NCBI RefSeq assembly: GCF_002727185.1
Contig: NZ_NIZW01000019.1
Span: forward strand, 62,001 to 126,000
Direction: 5' to 3'
DNA: 64,000 bases
Source of the DNA: Rhodopirellula bahusiensis
GTDB lineage: Bacteria; Planctomycetota; Planctomycetia; Pirellulales; Pirellulaceae
The translations under genes were made by a program, and so were the position numbers. The notes beneath the pieces were generated by a model. The model was given only the letters and a program-made list of their open reading frames with translations. It was not told where the DNA came from and did no database searches. Below are positions 1 to 9,343 of this stretch, in pieces; the first letter of the stretch is position 1, and every line of letters begins with the position of its first letter.

Positions 1-1841
1 TTCGCACCCTGTCGTCCGAAGTAATGCGATACAAAATCGCGACTAGCGTCGGCGTGCCACGACGACCGTGCCCAGCCTGAATTCAACGATAGGAACGCAA
101 TCATTGTTCCGTCTGGATACTGGTTAACCGTAGTAAAGGGCGTTGTTGGCTCATCGATGCATCCTTTCGAGGGCACTAATCCATCCGCCATCGAATACGT
201 CGCATGATTTGGGTCTGTCATGAGCGGTGGTGCGAACAGCAGAACGCGGCACGGCAGTTCGGTTTCCCTTAGATCCTCAATCGTCTTTGCAATCTCGCAA
301 ATTCCAATATGTGTTTCGGGGCCGGTTGGCGGATCAGCCCAGTAGCTTTCCATCGCCGGGTATTGACGAATGAAGTTTGCATTGCGGACACGCGCGTCAA
401 ATGTCCCGGGTGGAACAACCAAGCGTGGGCCCGAGCCCTGACCTGGCGTGACGACTTTGACCTCGCTGCCCGATGCCAACTCTTCGAGAACGAGGAGCTC
501 CAGACGCTCACCAAACTGGACCGGACGACCTTCGAGCGAATCGAAGATAAAAAGCTCGATCGGCTCGTCGTAAACATTTCCACTTGCGGTTGAAGGCACT
601 CCGGTCGATCCATCGACACCCAGAGTCGGCGTTGTCCGTCCACAGCCAACACTGGTTGCTCCGAAGGTCAACGCAGCTAATAAGACCAACGGTGCTAGTC
701 GATCCGCCTGACGACGAAGTTGCTCCGCTTTACGACGGTTCTTTCGGTTCTTAACGGCGCTGCGAATGGCGTCAGCATGTTCTTCGACTACTGCCAATCG
801 GCCGATCAGGATTTCTTTCAGCCCGATCAGCGTCTGCGATGACACCCGAATCGAGTCGTTCAGTTTGGCGATGTATTCGGAAAGACCTGCCGCAATCGCG
901 TTCTCGACAGAAGCGGGCCGAAAAAACTTGCCGGTAAGGCGTCGCAACCAATGGAAGGCCATCGCATTAATTAGCGATAGCGTGCCCATCTGTATTGCAC
1001 TGACATACCAAGGCGGGGTGGAAGAATGTATGGTCCTGCCAGCGATCTGCCGAACCGTTTGATCGCCCTCGGTTTGCATGCAGAACAGAATTGATGCCGT
1101 TATCGCGAGACTAAATCCAGACACCGCGATGGCGATATAGAGCCAATGACTCTTGTCACGCTGACTCATCAATGCGATGAACTCGATCGAAATCAGCGTG
1201 CCGAAAATGGACGCAAACGAAAAACAAAACGCCTGAACAACCCCAGGTTCAATGATGGCACCCGTTGTCGGATCGACGTCCTGATAGAGATCACTTGCTC
1301 GAACCACCTCCACCGCCGTGGTTACCTCACTGAAGGAACCCACACCCATCAGCAGAAGCAATGAGATGATGCATCCGAGAACGAACTTTCCGTCAGTCGA
1401 TTTTGCGAATGCCGCGTTGAACTTGGAAACAAGGATCTGCCGGTCGATGCCATCAAGCCGATCTTGTGCCTCGTCACGTGCCGTCCTGGCCTGCTTGATC
1501 GCATCATCAACCAGTGGGATCAATGATCCGACAGTGCCAGCCACCGCCTGATTAATCGGCCAAGCCCGTCGCGAAGACACGCGATCAATTGCTGATTCAA
1601 CACCCGTCGGCACGTACTTCACATGCTCGGCAGCAACATCGATCAACTCGCCCGCCGAACGGACTTGTTCAACCAAGTCCAGTCCCTTGTCAGTCAAACA
1701 GGCAGCCGGATATCCCGGCGGACCAGTCTCGGCGTCGAATCGAATAAATTCGTGAGTTCGTTTCGGGGCACGGTCGGGCGGGTTCGGGTCGTTGTTCATC
1801 CGACCATTCATCCGCTCCGAATGAAGGTTATGTACAGACAT
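1..1841 (-). CDS. Multi-pass membrane protein, unknown function, 3' end cut by window edge
   Basis: An open frame runs from an ATG at 1841 to the left edge (613 codons, no stop), so the C-terminus is missing. AGGA lies five bases before the ATG. The N-terminal ~150 residues are soluble and partly helical. Four hydrophobic segments follow at about residues 153-170, 201-224, 232-254 and 278-298, then a basic coiled stretch (330-380) and a fifth segment (383-400) ending in a V-G-C sequence like a lipobox. The remaining ~210 residues look like a folded, probably exported domain. I recognise no family. The gene is the last in the minus-strand direction, after the CHAT operon and an inverted repeat. 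Codon choice and the absence of stops over 1.8 kb make it a convincing gene. Confidence 0.75.
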   Translation of the reverse strand, partial: MSVHNLHSERMNGRMNNDPNPPDRAPKRTHEFIRFDAETGPPGYPAACLTDKGLDLVEQVRSAGELIDVAAEHVKYVPTGVESAIDRVSSRRAWPINQAVAGTVGSLIPLVDDAIKQARTARDEAQDRLDGIDRQILVSKFNAAFAKSTDGKFVLGCIISLLLLMGVGSFSEVTTAVEVVRASDLYQDVDPTTGAIIEPGVVQAFCFSFASIFGTLISIEFIALMSQRDKSHWLYIAIAVSGFSLAITASILFCMQTEGDQTVRQIAGRTIHSSTPPWYVSAIQMGTLSLINAMAFHWLRRLTGKFFRPASVENAIAAGLSEYIAKLNDSIRVSSQTLIGLKEILIGRLAVVEEHADAIRSAVKNRKNRRKAEQLRRQADRLAPLVLLAALTFGATSVGCGRTTPTLGVDGSTGVPSTASGNVYDEPIELFIFDSLEGRPVQFGERLELLVLEELASGSEVKVVTPGQGSGPRLVVPPGTFDARVRNANFIRQYPAMESYWADPPTGPETHIGICEIAKTIEDLRETELPCRVLLFAPPLMTDPNHATYSMADGLVPSKGCIDEPTTPFTTVNQYPDGTMIAFLSLNSGWARSSWHADASRDFVSHYFGRQGA

Positions 1842-2020
1842 AGCATTCCTAAAGACAAAGGTTTAGCGGTCCCGCTGTGAGGCGGGAAAAGAAGCCAGGT
1901 GGCGGTTCTGGTAAGTCGTGCGGCAATACGCAGGCTTGCCGGGAGATGCCGGCGGAAGAAGGCAGCTAACACGTGCCGACAACCACTGAAATCTCCGTCA
2001 GCGGCTCAACTATAGGCAGT

Positions 2021-2049
2021 AAGAGTTAACCCTTCAAGGGATAACTCTT
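2021..2049. terminator. 14-bp inverted repeat after the CHAT operon
   Basis: AAGAGTTAACCCTT is followed, after one base, by AAGGGATAACTCTT, which pairs at 13 of 14 positions. It begins two bases past the stop codon of the 2051-3028 gene, the usual place for a terminator. No T-run follows on the minus strand, so a protein-binding palindrome is an alternative. Confidence 0.45.
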
Positions 2050-2050
2050 G

Positions 2051-3028
2051 CTAGCTGTTAAAAATTAGACCCGGTACGTAAACCGACCGCTTGACGGGCT
2101 TGAATCCCTTCTTTGCCTCCAGAACAACAAACGTTTTGTCCTGCGTGTCTGCCGTGTGTTTTGTCGTGTCCAGTCGAACCGATTGCCCTTCGTACTCCAG
2201 CGAACCCCCAACCTCTTTCCAAGCTCGAGTGAGTTGAACGAATTTCAGCTTCGTCTCGTCATCGACCGATTTCGGACGCGTTCCATCCGTCGGGTTCGCC
2301 CGCTTTGCAAAGCACTTGGTCAATCGGTTGGCCGTGACGGTTTGATCGGGTTTTAGTTCCGGAAACAATTCGTAAGCCAAGCGTTCCAGGGTCGCAGCGG
2401 CTTCGGCTTTTTTTGTCTTTTTTTGCTGTTCGCTGAAGTGCTTCGCTAGAAAACGACTCTCGTCAGAGTTGATGCTATCAGTGCCGAGAACATGGACGCG
2501 TTCGATCAGCCCGGCGAGATACTCGCCCGGCGGCTTCATTCCGCCGCTGGGGTTCGAACGCTTCGCCATCTTTTCAAAGAATGCCGCAAACTCCGATGCA
2601 AAGTCAAGTTTCTCAGGTTGCTTTCCCGCGGAACGGCTCCAGCCCAGGATCAGAAGCCAAGCGACGTTAAGTTCGAAGTCGACCGGGCCAAGACGATCGG
2701 GTTCCTTGATGGTCGACCCTTCCCCCGAACCCGACCGCAGTCCGACATTGTCCGACGATCCGATCTCGGGGAATATCACCTTGGCCGCCGAAGCCAGTTC
2801 TTCCCAACAGTCTTCCAACAGGTCGTCGGACGGACGGATGGTGCAATCTGCGACCAATCTCAAAGCCTTGCGAATGTGATTCGCTAATCCCGCGGTATCC
2901 AGCTTCTCTACCACCGAAAGACTGTCGAAATGTCGGACGAATCGCTGAAGCTCGACCGGGTGATGCGGCTCCAACAGGGCCGACGCCCAAGCCAATGACG
3001 AGGCGGGTGAATAGTTCGGTGGTTTCAT
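2051..3028 (-). CDS. Unknown 325-aa protein coupled to the CHAT protease
   Basis: The start is taken as the ATG at 3028 because it overlaps the CHAT stop in an ATGA, a translational-coupling arrangement; the frame is open further upstream but that part lies inside the CHAT gene. The protein is soluble, with no signal peptide or membrane segment. Its N-terminal ~100 residues look helical, the middle is charged and linker-like, and the C-terminal ~80 residues are beta-rich and basic. I do not recognise a domain. Being last in a two-gene CHAT operon, it may be a substrate, regulator or effector of the protease, which is inference from coupling only. I looked for a gasdermin-like N-terminus and saw none I could support. 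Confidence 0.7.
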   Translation of the reverse strand: MKPPNYSPASSLAWASALLEPHHPVELQRFVRHFDSLSVVEKLDTAGLANHIRKALRLVADCTIRPSDDLLEDCWEELASAAKVIFPEIGSSDNVGLRSGSGEGSTIKEPDRLGPVDFELNVAWLLILGWSRSAGKQPEKLDFASEFAAFFEKMAKRSNPSGGMKPPGEYLAGLIERVHVLGTDSINSDESRFLAKHFSEQQKKTKKAEAAATLERLAYELFPELKPDQTVTANRLTKCFAKRANPTDGTRPKSVDDETKLKFVQLTRAWKEVGGSLEYEGQSVRLDTTKHTADTQDKTFVVLEAKKGFKPVKRSVYVPGLIFNS

Positions 3029-6000
3029 CGCGAGTTCGCCTTGGGAGATCCGGGCGACCTCCATCCGAGTCCGAAACAACCAAAGGCGGCCCAAGAGGCC
3101 GGATTATCGAACGGGGCGGCTGTTGACGCCAGCTCCACTTTCAATTCCTGCCGTAATCGTTCGTACTCCGCTTCGCGTCGTGCCATCGGCCGGAAGACCT
3201 GCTCGAGGTGACGGGATAATTCTGCTCCAGATCGCAGCGCCTCCCCGCCATCGTCGTCGAGTCCCCGCAACCACCGTTGGGACAAACGCAACGCCCCGGC
3301 CACCGATCGGCCGTTTCCGATGTAGTGGTAAAACCGATCCATCAACAATGTCGTCGCGGCGTCGCTTACCTTCCAAAGGCTGCCCACCACGTTCTTCGCA
3401 CCGGCGTAAAGAAAGGCCGATGGGAAGCTGACGAATTCATCGACTTGATTGGGCATCTTCATCGCGGTCTCACATGCGCTCAAGGTGACGACCTCCGCGG
3501 AGGGCAGACACAGCCGGGAATACAACTCCGATAGATCAGCCCATCGATTCCTCGAGTCGGACCGCAGCGTGGAGGAAAGAGGATTGCTTCCTTCCCAATG
3601 TCCGTGACCGATGAAATGCCAATAGCGGGCATGCTCGGACGCTTGGGATATCTCGCTCAGCGACAGTTTTGACAGATCCATCGACTCGGCTCCCATCCTC
3701 GACTGGACCGCGTAACGCTCAAACTTTGCGGACGCGTGGGACTGAAAACGGGCAGAAAGAATGAGCGTTTCCGACCCCACCCCGCCTTGCCGGTCCAAGA
3801 TCCGTTTTCCGATCGAAACGCTGGGTAGCATGCTGACCTCGAACAAGTCACCCAACCTTACACTTCCTGAGCAGAACGCCGCCGCCAGCGGGTACGCGTG
3901 CAGTTGAACGTGCGGAACCAAGATAACATGGTCATGGCCACCCAAGTGGGGAGCCACCGGTTCTATGAATGCCTCCGATAACGATCGCAACGAGTCATCA
4001 ATGGCCTCGCCCAGGCGTTGCCAACTTTCTCGATCAGTGATGGTCCCGAAGGGATTCCCGAACCGCCGCGACCAACGTTCAAAATGATCTTCCAAGAAGC
4101 TGCCGGAGGCGTCGGGCAACTTGATCATCCGTGCGTCACCCGTCTTCGAAACCAGGAGGGCGAACGCGTCTCGGGGTGTGACGTGGTACTGGACGAGCGC
4201 AGTCCGATCGTTCCGCAGGAGGTCCCTTGCATCTTCCAGGGTCGCGGGTCGGATCGGGTCGGTCGCGCTGTAGTCCGGGTCGTGTCGTTGCACCTTTCTC
4301 AATAATCGAGCGTATCGATGAGACTCTGCAACCATCGAGCTCGGATCGAGGCTCGACTTCGGTCGGTCATCGACTGCGTTCTCAACCTCGCTGTCAGCCT
4401 CCACCGGATCGGCCGATCCAGGCGATGACGAGACCGGATGAGCCCCCCAATTCGTTTCCGGATCCTCGGATGCCCAGACCGCTTCGGAGGTGATCACGTT
4501 GATCTTTGCCTGATCCAGTTCTCGCAAGAGCTCTTCCGGCACGCTGCCGGGGCGTGGCGGTGGAAGGATCGTAAGGTTGTCGAGCAACAATCGATTACGA
4601 GCCAACTCGCTGGCGAAGAACGCCTGATCGATCACGCTCTCATCGGTATGGCGATCGACGTCATAACAGGCTTCGACGCGAAGGTCGAAGGCGGCCTTGA
4701 GAGTCTGCTGCACCCTCACCCGAAGGCTCGGATTGATGTCCCGGGTCCGAGTGTGCATTCCGTGATCGATCAGCCTTTTGCTGAACCGCATGGCGTCGTG
4801 TAAACGCTCGATCTTTCCAGCAAGCCGCCATTCGCGAAACGAAAGTTCTGAGGCCCAGCCTAGCGTCTCCAAGCTCAAGTCTACCGGAACCTCCCACTCG
4901 ACGGGCTCCAAACACTGGACCGCCATCTCCGCAAACTCTCTGGAGGTCCGCGGTTCGCCGCTGGCTTCTAGGGCTTTCGACATGGCCAGCGTCCGGATGA
5001 CACTGGTGTCCTGGGCGACAAGATGCCATTCCCCTTCGTCCAACGTGTCTTCATAGTCCGCTATCCGGTGGACCAGATTGATGGCTTCTTGGTGCCGCCC
5101 ACAACGTTGCAGCATCCGTGACTTCAAAGACATGACGCGATGATACAGAAAACGGAAAGCCCGGTGGCCGTCGTCGACCAACACACGGGCTTCCGACTCG
5201 ATCGCTTCGTATCTTTGCAGAACCGCGTCCGCGGCATTGTCTGGGTTCTCGCTGGACACCTGCCCGCCGGGCCTTGACGCCGCCCAAGCTAACTCGGACG
5301 AATGAGTCACCGACAGAAGCGTCTCGAGGTGAAACAACCGCGAAGTCCCCACCCCCGACCGCTGCTTTTCCGAATTCCAATTCGACAGTCGTTGGTAGAC
5401 ATCCTTTACGCGGGTGACGTCACCGTCGACGGCGGACACCACCGCCTCAGCCCGAGCGAGTTTGAAATGGGTGACATCGCGGAAAGCATAGTCACGGGCT
5501 TCAAATGATTGACGGATCTCCGATGCACGGTCGAGCAATTCAAAAGCTTGCGAGAGGTGTCCCCAAGCGACCTGGGACTCGGCGTGAACGGCAATGCCCT
5601 CGAGCAACGTCTCCGCCAAACCGGGGAACAGATTGATCGCATCCGCCCCCTCGTTGCATGCCGTCAAAACACCGACGCTGCGGCGATGGGCGTCGCGGGG
5701 TTTCCCGATCACGAGCGATAACTCCGCACACTTCAACAGAGTCCTTGCATAGAGCTCCCGCGTTTGCAGTCGGTGATTACTCCAGAATAATTGTCGCACG
5801 TTCCTCAACGCCCCTTCCGCACTCTGGAGCGAATGCCAGTGGTTCCGCAACAAACTGTGAGCCTCTGCTTGCGCCAAACCCCCATAGACCGTGTCCGCCA
5901 TGTGGGCCTCGATCGCTTCCCATCTACCTTCGAAGTCTGCGGCACTAACCATTGCCGGAGGATCGGGAACGGTCTTGGCGAAGACGGCGAGACCTTGAAT

Positions 6001-7182
6001 TACGTGTTTCCTGTGCCCCCGATTCGCGGCGTCACTTACCAAAGACGCTAACGTCTCGGTGTCGATGCGTAGCAGGCCCTCGCCAACCCGCGACAGCAGA
6101 GTGTTCCGTAATTGATCCGCCGTTTCCTGATCTCCTGCGGCGTTGGCTGCCACTGTCAGACTTGCGACGGCATGATCTCGATAGAGCAACCGGTGTAGAC
6201 GTCCCGCTTTCTGAACGACAGCTGCCTTCATCTCTGCGGAACGAAGCGAGAGGTCACGACGCAGCGAACGTCTGTAGCAGCACTCAGCCATTTCGAGGCA
6301 GTCTCGGTGATAGAACCGATCAAATGGTGACCGTCCGCCGCACCGCTCGAAGCCGTCGGCTATCCTTTGAGCAATTGAAGCGACCGGCTCGGTGAAGCCG
6401 CGTTTATCGAAATCTGGATGGCGCTCGACGATCGTCGTTGTCATCGCTCGAAGAATCTGCCGGCAATGAGAGCAGTTTTCGACCCGCTCCGAAATTAACT
6501 CCGCCACCTGGTTGGGATGATCGAACAAAGCTAATTGCTGCGAGAACGAACCGACCGACTTGGCTTCCAGCGGCCAATCGATGGCGAAGTTGAACAGATT
6601 CCAAAGCCTACTCAACGGCCACGCTTTCGACGCGGCGGCGGCCACCGTTCGCTGCATTTCCTCTTGCGAAACCCCTCCCTCTGTTTCTTTTAAACATCTT
6701 AACCGCGAAAGAGACAGCCGCACCTCGATCAGTTCCGCGTCGGCGGGGCGAAGAACGGTCGGAAGGGTTCGAAGCTCCCGGACGTGATCGGCCAAGTCGA
6801 TTTCACGCTTCTCACGTTCGGCCCGGCCCAAACCCATGTATCTGTCAACGCCCCAAAAATATTGGTGTAATACTTCAAAGGTTGACTGTTCTCGTCTAGA
6901 CAGTCTCGGAGGAAGAATCAGCTCGGGCGGTTCGGCATCCTTCGGCATATGGGTGAACCAACCCTCCACCAACGCGAATAGAGCCAGCTTTTCCCGGAGT
7001 GTCATACTCTTCGCCCAAACCATCGTTCGAAGAAGTCCGGTGCAAACCTCGTCGTGCCCGTGGACAAACTTATCCGCCAGAAGTCCGCACAAGTCGCCCG
7101 TTCTCTGCAACTGTCGTCGGCGGCGACGGCGCGTCCGTAGTTCGTGACAGCGTCTGCGAAGCAAGGTTCCTGTTCCAGACAA
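3025..7182 (-). CDS. TPR-CHAT caspase-like protease
   Basis: A ~1385-residue protein with a helical, TPR-like N-terminal two thirds and a C-terminal CHAT (caspase HetF-associated) domain. The likely catalytic dyad is His1193 in HFIGHGHW and Cys1237 in LSACETA (numbered from 7182). CHAT proteases are cysteine peptidases related to caspases and separase; several act in bacterial abortive-infection systems. No gasdermin or CRISPR effector is adjacent. The start is uncertain: 7182 is TTG, another TTG with AGGA lies at 7164, and the first ATG is at 7023, but sequence before that ATG looks genuinely coding. It overlaps the next gene by ATGA. The region before it, 7183-7297, holds no gene. Confidence 0.85.
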   Translation of the reverse strand: MSGTGTLLRRRCHELRTRRRRRRQLQRTGDLCGLLADKFVHGHDEVCTGLLRTMVWAKSMTLREKLALFALVEGWFTHMPKDAEPPELILPPRLSRREQSTFEVLHQYFWGVDRYMGLGRAEREKREIDLADHVRELRTLPTVLRPADAELIEVRLSLSRLRCLKETEGGVSQEEMQRTVAAAASKAWPLSRLWNLFNFAIDWPLEAKSVGSFSQQLALFDHPNQVAELISERVENCSHCRQILRAMTTTIVERHPDFDKRGFTEPVASIAQRIADGFERCGGRSPFDRFYHRDCLEMAECCYRRSLRRDLSLRSAEMKAAVVQKAGRLHRLLYRDHAVASLTVAANAAGDQETADQLRNTLLSRVGEGLLRIDTETLASLVSDAANRGHRKHVIQGLAVFAKTVPDPPAMVSAADFEGRWEAIEAHMADTVYGGLAQAEAHSLLRNHWHSLQSAEGALRNVRQLFWSNHRLQTRELYARTLLKCAELSLVIGKPRDAHRRSVGVLTACNEGADAINLFPGLAETLLEGIAVHAESQVAWGHLSQAFELLDRASEIRQSFEARDYAFRDVTHFKLARAEAVVSAVDGDVTRVKDVYQRLSNWNSEKQRSGVGTSRLFHLETLLSVTHSSELAWAASRPGGQVSSENPDNAADAVLQRYEAIESEARVLVDDGHRAFRFLYHRVMSLKSRMLQRCGRHQEAINLVHRIADYEDTLDEGEWHLVAQDTSVIRTLAMSKALEASGEPRTSREFAEMAVQCLEPVEWEVPVDLSLETLGWASELSFREWRLAGKIERLHDAMRFSKRLIDHGMHTRTRDINPSLRVRVQQTLKAAFDLRVEACYDVDRHTDESVIDQAFFASELARNRLLLDNLTILPPPRPGSVPEELLRELDQAKINVITSEAVWASEDPETNWGAHPVSSSPGSADPVEADSEVENAVDDRPKSSLDPSSMVAESHRYARLLRKVQRHDPDYSATDPIRPATLEDARDLLRNDRTALVQYHVTPRDAFALLVSKTGDARMIKLPDASGSFLEDHFERWSRRFGNPFGTITDRESWQRLGEAIDDSLRSLSEAFIEPVAPHLGGHDHVILVPHVQLHAYPLAAAFCSGSVRLGDLFEVSMLPSVSIGKRILDRQGGVGSETLILSARFQSHASAKFERYAVQSRMGAESMDLSKLSLSEISQASEHARYWHFIGHGHWEGSNPLSSTLRSDSRNRWADLSELYSRLCLPSAEVVTLSACETAMKMPNQVDEFVSFPSAFLYAGAKNVVGSLWKVSDAATTLLMDRFYHYIGNGRSVAGALRLSQRWLRGLDDDGGEALRSGAELSRHLEQVFRPMARREAEYERLRQELKVELASTAAPFDNPASWAAFGCFGLGWRSPGSPKANSR

Positions 7183-7297
7183 GATTGGGAAAGGGGAATG
7201 AACCGTCGCGAAATTTCAAACGAACTGAACCGACCGTCTAAAAGCAATCGCTTCGAAGCGACGAGGAAAAAAGGATCCTCTGAGTGGGTCGACGCGA

Positions 7298-8365
7298 TTA
7301 TGGACGACTCCTTCTAGTGTACCACTTTTTACAAAATCCAACGAAAGCAGCATCGGGGCGTTTGGGCGGCGGGGCATCCGACATCGCCATCCAGTCCCGC
7401 CACGTTCGCTCAAGTTCATAAACGTCCCAGCCGGGAGCTTCCAATCGGGCCGCGTGGTAGGTGTCGGGTTGCAGCGGGCCAACGGCGTCATTCGATGGTT
7501 CATTCGCTGATGGAACGGTGCCCCTGCTGCGAAAGACAACCAGATCATGACCGTTTGCTCCCTCCTCCAGACGCACCGAATAATCCGGCATATGATCGGA
7601 GCGTTCATCGTCTTCAACCACCTTTCGGATCAATCGCTTGAATTCCCAAAGCTTGCTGGTTGATCCGCATTTCTTTTTCAACAGCTCAAGACCAATCCGC
7701 CATTCTTGCTTGCGGCCGCAATGCTTTCTTGCCAATTCATAGAGCCGGCGTTCGATTGGCTTTCTTAGCCTGAAGTAATCGCGATGAAGCGTGAGCACTT
7801 CTTTGGCTTTAACCGCTTCAAATACCCAGTCGCTCAACTTGACCTCGATTTCCTGCATTCGTCCATCGCGTGTTTCTCGAACGATCTCAAAGCTTTCGAT
7901 CAATCCGAAACCCTTGGTGATTTCCTTATCCCCAGTCATGATGTTCGTCGAAATACGGGTTCCGGCCAAACGTTCGAGTGCGCCCTTCAAGAGATCATAA
8001 CCGCGTCCGGTCGTCATGCGGTTCGTTGCGGTCAATAGCTCAACACCCTGAAACCGAACCGCTTGTGCGACCTCCCTGCCCTCGTTCATTCCGGCGATCA
8101 GCTGACTGATACAAAACACAAGGATGTCCCGATCGAAGACGGTCGCTAAGCCATCGCTGCCGGGGCGGATCTCGATCCAATTGCCGTTGTGCTCATAACG
8201 ACGTAGCCGCTTATCCGGCTTGGTCGAAAGACTGAAGACCGGATGTTCCAAACCGGCCATGTCACCTTTGGGTGCCGCATCAACGATATCGCAGATGAAA
8301 AAGTCTTTGACCGGATGCCGGTCCGGCAGTAGCGTTGTTCGGTTGGCAAGCGATTCGTCGTTCAT
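7298..8365 (-). CDS. repA: Plasmid replication initiator, RepA (RPA) type
   Basis: 355 residues resembling the RPA plasmid replication initiator family (PF10134-type), with two winged-helix-like DNA-binding modules. Recognisable stretches are the DRDILVF segment near residue 95, the block TTGRGYDLLKGALERL around 135-150 and the region RLYELARKHCG near 210. Such proteins bind iterons and open the origin. The ATG at 8365 lies nine bases from the first iteron at 8374, so the protein probably also represses its own promoter, which must lie within the iterons. It reads away from the origin. Together with the iterons this is the main evidence that the DNA is, or derives from, a plasmid. Confidence 0.9.
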   Translation of the reverse strand: MNDESLANRTTLLPDRHPVKDFFICDIVDAAPKGDMAGLEHPVFSLSTKPDKRLRRYEHNGNWIEIRPGSDGLATVFDRDILVFCISQLIAGMNEGREVAQAVRFQGVELLTATNRMTTGRGYDLLKGALERLAGTRISTNIMTGDKEITKGFGLIESFEIVRETRDGRMQEIEVKLSDWVFEAVKAKEVLTLHRDYFRLRKPIERRLYELARKHCGRKQEWRIGLELLKKKCGSTSKLWEFKRLIRKVVEDDERSDHMPDYSVRLEEGANGHDLVVFRSRGTVPSANEPSNDAVGPLQPDTYHAARLEAPGWDVYELERTWRDWMAMSDAPPPKRPDAAFVGFCKKWYTRRSRP

Positions 8366-8373
8366 GTCTTATC

Positions 8374-8520
8374 AAACGACACTTCACACAGAATGTCAAC
8401 GGAAACGTCACTTCACACTGCGAACCCTTGGTTATCGACACTTCACACGGCTTCTTCGTGAAACGACACTTCACACTGGTCTTAGTCCCACTTTGCACGG
8501 TTAGAAACGACACTTCACAC
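8374..8520 (+). repeat. Iteron array of the replication origin
   Basis: Five clear copies of AAACGACACTTCACAC or close variants start at 8374, 8403, 8433, 8461 and 8505. A weaker copy (CCCACTTTGCAC core) starts near 8483. Spacing is 28-30 bases for the first four and about 22 for the rest, roughly three and two helical turns. The array sits directly upstream of repA on the opposite strand. The third copy contains TTATCGACA, one base from the DnaA-box consensus TTATCCACA. Confidence 0.85.
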
Positions 8521-8854
8521 TGCGCGCGATTTGTTAAACACTTGCTCAGCGTCGCATACGAGCGTGCCAAACCATCCGTAACACCTTTATTAAACACAAA
8601 TAAACACAACAGCTCTAAGGGTCTGAATTCGTCAGAGATGATGAGTCGGACAATGGGAATAAAAATCCGACCATCGCGTTTTCTCTTTCGGCGGGTCATT
8701 CAAGACACTCTACCCTGCAACGATCGCTCATGGCCGCAATGAAGTGCCCGCACCACCCCTCGCATCGCTCGGGCCGTGTTCTTCATGCAGCCAATCCCTT
8801 GCTCGTCGCTTTTCGGTTCGCGTCCTTGAACGCAACCAACGAAAGGAGAACGAT
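8521..8854. other. AT-richer stretch beside the iterons, probable origin unwinding region
   Basis: There is no convincing gene here. The part at about 8575-8620 is locally A+T-rich with AAACACAAATAAACAC-like sequence, as expected of a duplex-unwinding element next to iterons. Open frames that cross it have poor composition. The last 30 bases hold the GAAAGGAGAA ribosome binding site of the next gene. Confidence 0.4.
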
Positions 8855-9220
8855 ATGGGACTCGATCAATATGCACTTATCACCACCGAAACAATCGATC
8901 AGGAGGTCGATTTCAAAATTCCCGAGAACGCTTGTGAAATTCACTATTGGCGAAAACATCCGAACCTTCATGGATGGATGCAGGATCTTTACTACGACAA
9001 AAACGGAACCAAAGAGTTCAATTGCACACCGGTCGTTCTGAACGCGGATGATCTCGATCGACTGGAAGCTGCAATCAAAGCGAATGAGCTGCCCGATACT
9101 TGCGGATTCTTCTTTGGAACCACCGTCGGTGATGAAAAAGACGATGACTTGAAGTTCATCAAAACGGCCCGTCAAGCAATCGCTGATGGCTACACGGTGT
9201 TCTATGACTCGTGGTGGTAA
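8855..9220 (+). CDS. Small conserved protein beginning MGLDQYA
   Basis: 121 residues. The ATG at 8855 is preceded by GAAAGGAGAACGAT, a strong ribosome binding site, and the N-terminus MGLDQYALI is the hallmark of a widespread small phage and plasmid protein family (often MGLDMYA...). The sequence contains a conserved HYWRKHPNLHGWM stretch and ends in FYDSWW. The family has no assigned function that I know. The upstream in-frame extension to 8744 is rejected because it lacks this start context. A strong terminator follows. Confidence 0.8.
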   Translation: MGLDQYALITTETIDQEVDFKIPENACEIHYWRKHPNLHGWMQDLYYDKNGTKEFNCTPVVLNADDLDRLEAAIKANELPDTCGFFFGTTVGDEKDDDLKFIKTARQAIADGYTVFYDSWW

Positions 9221-9231
9221 TCCGATAGTAC

Positions 9232-9261
9232 GCGTCCCCGCAAAGTCACGGGGGCGTTTTT
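9232..9261 (+). terminator. Rho-independent terminator
   Basis: GCGTCCCCG and CGGGGGCG pair around a short AAAGTCA loop and are followed by TTTTT. It lies 12 bases after the stop of the MGLDQYA gene and separates it from the primase gene. Confidence 0.85.
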
Positions 9262-9343
9262 ACGGCGTCACGACGCCACGACGCGGTGGACAACTTTACT
9301 TTGTTCGTTGCCGATGCTCCCTACTCCGCGCTAGGATTGACCA

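Noticed and set aside
2051-3028. The CHAT partner as a gasdermin.
   Set aside because: No gasdermin-like N-terminal strand pattern or palmitoylation-type N-terminal cysteine is visible.
8374-8520. Possible CRISPR array because of regularly spaced repeats.
   Set aside because: Repeats are only ~16 bases with 6-14 base gaps, no cas genes are present, and they abut repA; they are iterons.
8280-8699. A 139-codon minus-strand frame over the iterons.
   Set aside because: It is generated by the iteron sequence itself and overlaps the repA start.
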